A stretch of 64,000 nucleotides of DNA from Halobacillus sp. Marseille-Q1614 (lineage in GTDB: Bacteria > Bacillota > Bacilli > Bacillales > Halobacillaceae). Location: the NCBI RefSeq assembly GCF_902809865.1, contig NZ_CADDWH010000001.1, positions 186,001 to 250,000 of the forward strand, in the 5' to 3' direction. Position numbers and translations under genes: made by a program. Shown piece after piece: positions 60,627-64,000 of this stretch. Under the pieces are notes generated by a model that was not told the origin of the DNA, did no database searches, and saw only the letters and a list, made by a program, of their open reading frames with translations. The first letter of the stretch is position 1, and each line of letters opens with the position of its first letter.

Positions 60627-61709
60627 TTGAATGATCAACTACAAAACCTTTTTAAAGAATACTTTGAAGATCAGTGTTTCACAGGGTTAACTTGCTGTAT
60701 TTCCTTAAACGGTGAACCTATTTACCATGAAGCCTTTGGGGGAACCGGAGTTGACCATGATGAAAAATGCCGAACGGATACCTTATTTGACTTAGCTAGT
60801 GTTACTAAGATCATTACCACCACGTTAATACTTCAACTAGTTTCACAGAGAAAGCTTACCCTTTTTACTTCATTAGATAATTGCCTTCCTTCAACTTATG
60901 TCAATGACAACTTAGCCTCTGTTACCATCAAAGAATTACTCACACATACAAGTGGTTTAATCAGCTGGTACCCTTTTTACACTAACCTCCCAGAGAAAAA
61001 TATATGGAACGTACTTAACAATATAAAACTACTGCACCAATCTGATCAAAAAGTTGTCTACAGTGACTTAAACTTTATCTTGTTAGGTGAAGTGATCAAG
61101 CTTCATTATCAAAAAAGTTTATCTGAGATAGTCGATCAGCAAATCTCTTCCCCCTTGCAGCTAGAATCCTTACACTATCAGCCAATTCCTGGACGTACAA
61201 TCGCAGCTACAGAGTTTGGCAACCAAATTGAGAAACAAATGGTTACAGACAGACATCTAACATTTAATAAATGGAGGAATGTGAACCATCCAATAAAGGG
61301 AGAAGTAAATGACGGAAACGCTTATTATTTTTTTGGTGGAGAGTCCGGTCACGCAGGTTTATTTTCAGATGTAAAAGACCTTGTGGCTCTAGGTGAGCTT
61401 TATGCTCTAAATCGTCACCCCAGCCAGATGATTGATCGAAATCTGCTCCGCGATTCCATGAATGAACATGCACCAGGAAGAGGGTTAGGATGGCAGGTGT
61501 CTGAACCCTTTTCACGAAATGGAGCTGGTCATACAGGCTTTACTGGGACGATGATCTGGGTAAATCCCAAGTTAAAATTATCAGTTGGACTTCTCACCAA
61601 TCGTTTGAATGTCAAAAATCCCAAAAACCTAAATGAATTTAGAAGAAGAGTTATTCATATTATTCAACCTTACATAAAAAAGGAGAGATCTTATGCTGAA
61701 AAAATTTAG
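60627..61709 (+). CDS. Beta-lactamase-family serine hydrolase
   Basis: About 360 residues. Class-C-like motifs: SVTK (nucleophile Ser58 and Lys61 from this start), YSD as the second motif, and HTG near residue 307 (GAGHTGFTG). No signal peptide, so cytoplasmic. TTG 60627 is favoured because AAGGGGGG touches ATG 60621. Relatives include YbbE/AmiE-neighbour proteins of MurNAc operons and D-amino-acid esterases. Overlaps the next gene by 17 bp. Likely acts on an imported peptide or muropeptide; true lactamase activity is unlikely. Confidence 0.85.
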   Translation: MNDQLQNLFKEYFEDQCFTGLTCCISLNGEPIYHEAFGGTGVDHDEKCRTDTLFDLASVTKIITTTLILQLVSQRKLTLFTSLDNCLPSTYVNDNLASVTIKELLTHTSGLISWYPFYTNLPEKNIWNVLNNIKLLHQSDQKVVYSDLNFILLGEVIKLHYQKSLSEIVDQQISSPLQLESLHYQPIPGRTIAATEFGNQIEKQMVTDRHLTFNKWRNVNHPIKGEVNDGNAYYFFGGESGHAGLFSDVKDLVALGELYALNRHPSQMIDRNLLRDSMNEHAPGRGLGWQVSEPFSRNGAGHTGFTGTMIWVNPKLKLSVGLLTNRLNVKNPKNLNEFRRRVIHIIQPYIKKERSYAEKI

Positions 61710-63237
61710 TTTGTTACTGACAGTAATCGTACTTTCAGTAGTGTTGGCAGCATGTTCTGAAGAAAGCGGGGCAAACGAGGGGGAATCATCCGAAGGCGGC
61801 GGTGAACAAACATTGAAAATCGCCAATGATCAAGAGCCTGCGGGCCTGGATCCTCATAAGACACCTGCTCATTCCTCTGTTCGAATCTATTCTAAAGTCT
61901 ATGAAGGGCTGGTTACGTTTGACGAAAACATGGAGATTAAAGGACAGCTGGCAGTAAGCTGGGATCAGCCAGATGATACGACATATGTATTCAACTTAGT
62001 TGAAGGAGCTAAATTTCATGACGGAAGTGAAATGACTGCTGATGATGTGAAATACAGCTTTGAAAGAATACTAGATGAGGGTACAGCTTCCCATATTGCT
62101 TCCTATTTTAGTGTAGTAGATTCTATTGAAGTGGTAGATGAATACACGATTCAATTTAATCTATCTGAGCCATCAGCTGCTTTTCTTAATAACTTGACGA
62201 ATTCCAGTGCTGCTGTTATTCCTGAAGAATTAGTAGATGAAAATGGCGGAGACATCCAGCAAACCGCTGTTGGTACAGGTCCTTTTAAATTTGTGGAATG
62301 GGTGCCTGACAGCAAAGTCGTTCTTGAGAAAAATGAAGATTACTACGTAGATGGTGTTCCTAAGCTTGATGAAGTTACTTATTATACGATGAAGGAAGAA
62401 GCTTCTCGTTTGTCAGCGATCCGTACAGGAGAAGTTGATCTGACGACAGTTGGAGCGAAATCTGCTTCCCTCCTTGAAGGCCAGGAAAATGTAGAAGTTA
62501 TCGATTATCAGTCATTAGAGTACAGCTATGTTGGGTTTAACGTGGATAAAGAACCTTTTAATGATGAGAAGGTGCGCCAAGCGTTAAGTCTTGCCACAGA
62601 TAGAAATAAGATTACGGAGATTGCCTGGGATGGGGATGCTGAACAATCAGGGCCTGTAGCTCCTTCTATGGGGGATTGGCCAATTGATGTTAAAGAAGAA
62701 GAGCTGTATCAGAGAAATATTGAAAAAGCAAAAGAATTATTAGCAGAAGCGGGTTATGAAGATGGGTTTGAGACTACGATTACAACTGCTTCGACTTATC
62801 CAGACATGGTAGATACGGCACAGCTTCTTCAGCAGCAATGGGAAGAAATCGGAGTGAAAGCTTCTATTAATCAAATCGAGTGGGGCGAATACATTGATAC
62901 TTGGTCGAACACTTCTGCTGATATTTTAATAGGAAGAAACGGTTCTGGAACGGATCCGGATCGTTCGCTGAATTACTTCTTCCACACAGAAGGATCTGCT
63001 AACGTATGGAATTTCTCTAATGAAGAATTTGATCAAATTGTAGAGGAAGCGAAACAGTCAACTGATCAGGAAGAGCGCAAAGAATTATATACAGAAGCAC
63101 AAAAAATGATCATCGATTTGTCGCCGAACTTGTTCCTCGTTTCTCCTAAAAACTATGTAGCTGTTAACAGCGGCCTGGAAAATTATACACCTTATCCTCA
63201 TAATGCAGAAGATATTGATGAAGTATCTAAAAAATAA
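61693..63237 (+). CDS. Oligopeptide-type ABC transporter substrate-binding lipoprotein
   Basis: 514 residues, family 5 (OppA/DppA). Lipobox VVLAACS, lipidated Cys21. LKIANDQEPAGLDPHKTPAHSS, FHDGSEMTADDVKYSFERIL and VRQALSLATDRNKI are family landmarks. AAAGGAGAG precedes the ATG. Feeds the permease that begins at 63297. Confidence 0.92.
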   Translation: MLKKFSLLLTVIVLSVVLAACSEESGANEGESSEGGGEQTLKIANDQEPAGLDPHKTPAHSSVRIYSKVYEGLVTFDENMEIKGQLAVSWDQPDDTTYVFNLVEGAKFHDGSEMTADDVKYSFERILDEGTASHIASYFSVVDSIEVVDEYTIQFNLSEPSAAFLNNLTNSSAAVIPEELVDENGGDIQQTAVGTGPFKFVEWVPDSKVVLEKNEDYYVDGVPKLDEVTYYTMKEEASRLSAIRTGEVDLTTVGAKSASLLEGQENVEVIDYQSLEYSYVGFNVDKEPFNDEKVRQALSLATDRNKITEIAWDGDAEQSGPVAPSMGDWPIDVKEEELYQRNIEKAKELLAEAGYEDGFETTITTASTYPDMVDTAQLLQQQWEEIGVKASINQIEWGEYIDTWSNTSADILIGRNGSGTDPDRSLNYFFHTEGSANVWNFSNEEFDQIVEEAKQSTDQEERKELYTEAQKMIIDLSPNLFLVSPKNYVAVNSGLENYTPYPHNAEDIDEVSKK

Positions 63238-63245
63238 AAAATTGA

Positions 63246-63269
63246 AGTGCTGCCTTTATAGGCAGCACT
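63246..63269 (+). other. Intercistronic stem-loop after the binding-protein gene
   Basis: AGTGCTGCC-TTTATA-GGCAGCACT (63246-63269) is a perfect 9-bp stem without a proper T tract. It probably stabilises or partly terminates the message to give excess binding protein. Confidence 0.7.
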
Positions 63270-63296
63270 CACTGTTTATTTAAAGGTGGAAAAAGT

Positions 63297-64000
63297 ATGA
63301 CTACATATATATTGAGAAGAATTTTAATGCTTATTCCGGTGTTATTTGGTGTGTCGGTGTTTATTTTTATTGTTATGAGAATTGTTCCGGGTGATCTAGC
63401 GATGACGATACTTGGAAATAACGCTACTCCGGAATCAATTAAGCAGCTTCGGGAAGATTTTGGACTTAATCTGCCTCTCTATGTTCAATATTTAAATTGG
63501 ATAGGCGGCGTTCTTACTGGGGACTTCGGTGAATCTATGCGTACAGGTAAAGAAGTGCTCCCTGATATATTAAACCGCTTTAAGTTAACTTTCGAGCTTA
63601 CCCTTCTTTCCGCGATCATTTCGTGGATCATTGCGATCCCGCTTGGAGTGATTGCAGCAATTAAGCGTAACTCAAAGACAGACTTTGGGGTTCGGTTAAT
63701 CTCTTTACTTGGAGTATCGATTCCTAACTTTGCACTTGCCATCATTATTATACTCGTTTTATCTTTAGCCTTTTCTTACAGTCCTCCAATAGAATATGTA
63801 GGATTCTTTGAAAACCCACTAAAAAACTTAGAGATCATGATTATTCCATCGATCGTGCTGGGAACCTCAATGGCGGGAGCCGTTATGAGAATGACCCGTT
63901 CATCCGTTTTAGAAATTCTCAGGCAGGATTTTATCAGGACAATCAGGGCTAAAGGAGCTAAAGAGAGATTAGTTATTTTCCAGCATGCGTTAAGAAATGC
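63297..64000 (+). CDS. Peptide ABC transporter permease, DppB/OppB type (3' end outside window)
   Basis: The first 234 residues of a permease: YILRRILMLIPVLFGVSVFIFIVMR (helix 1), PGD and GLNLPLYVQYLNWIGGVLTGDFGES (family landmark), four more helices, and the EAA region MRMTRSSVLEILRQDFIRTIRAKGAKE just before the window ends. AAAGGTGG precedes the ATG. Confidence 0.92.
   Translation, partial: MTTYILRRILMLIPVLFGVSVFIFIVMRIVPGDLAMTILGNNATPESIKQLREDFGLNLPLYVQYLNWIGGVLTGDFGESMRTGKEVLPDILNRFKLTFELTLLSAIISWIIAIPLGVIAAIKRNSKTDFGVRLISLLGVSIPNFALAIIIILVLSLAFSYSPPIEYVGFFENPLKNLEIMIIPSIVLGTSMAGAVMRMTRSSVLEILRQDFIRTIRAKGAKERLVIFQHALRN

Overview
The window looks like a chromosome segment of a Gram-positive, endospore-lineage Bacillaceae bacterium, possibly a halotolerant genus near Halobacillus. 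This rests on AGGAGG-type ribosome binding sites, a Spo0E-like gene, a B. subtilis yhfUTS-like (bioY-ligase-thiolase) order with a BirA box, lipoprotein-type ABC importers without their own ATPase, and a TcaA/YvbJ-like protein. The genus is inference. I saw no rRNA, tRNA, CRISPR array, insertion sequence or prophage.

Layout. 1-3.3 kb: tail of a secreted protein, an orphan receiver-like protein, a TipA-type MerR regulator with a textbook 19-bp-spacer promoter, an Hsp20 gene with an apparent N-terminal frameshift, and tag. 3.3-8 kb: PadR/HAAS membrane pair, then a TetR-ABC exporter operon whose regulator seems to start at ATT. 8.2-9.3 kb: a PAP2/vanadium-haloperoxidase-type protein and a 37-aa membrane protein. 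9.4-14.7 kb: BirA-controlled bioY followed by acyl-CoA ligase, thiolase-like, SDR and M20 peptidase genes. 14.8-18.6 kb: alpha/beta hydrolase, Spo0E-like peptide, and two zinc-ribbon membrane proteins. 18.8-25.5 kb: a seven-gene glycan cassette (RmlA, RmlB, undecaprenyl-type GT2, acetyltransferase, small EamA-type flippase, DegT aminotransferase, polytopic membrane protein), predicted to make and export a dTDP-4-amino-sugar decoration. 25.7 kb: an unknown secreted protein.

26.3-42.5 kb: a complete ethanolamine-utilisation bacterial microcompartment locus. Its order is eutB1C1-eutW-eutV-eutH-eutS-eutP-eutA-eutB2C2-eutL-eutE-eutM-pduL-type eutD-accessory-eutN-BMC-mdh. It carries two complete ammonia-lyase pairs. 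EutB2 keeps every substrate residue known from E. coli EutB. EutB1 keeps Arg160, Gln162, Asn193 and Glu287 but has Ala where Asp362 contacts the substrate. Three strong terminators (before eutB1, eutH and eutA) each overlap a short hairpin with a six-base loop like EutV/ANTAR targets. A malate dehydrogenase closes the operon, while eutG, eutT, eutQ and ackA are absent from the window.

42.5-57.4 kb: two beta-glycoside/mannoside-type sugar islands. They contain a GH3 beta-glucosidase divergent from an ABC importer plus LacI regulator, and a second LacI divergent from a GH130-DUF1861-ABC importer-sugar isomerase-Gfo/Idh operon. Each has recognisable palindromic operators. 57.6-64 kb: a secreted lamin-tail plus phospholipase-D-type protein, then an RpiR/MurR-type regulator, a serine beta-lactamase-like hydrolase and an oligopeptide-type importer that runs off the end.

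A palindromic GGTACCAGGTACC repeat followed by an A-rich tail is scattered through intergenic gaps over the whole window.
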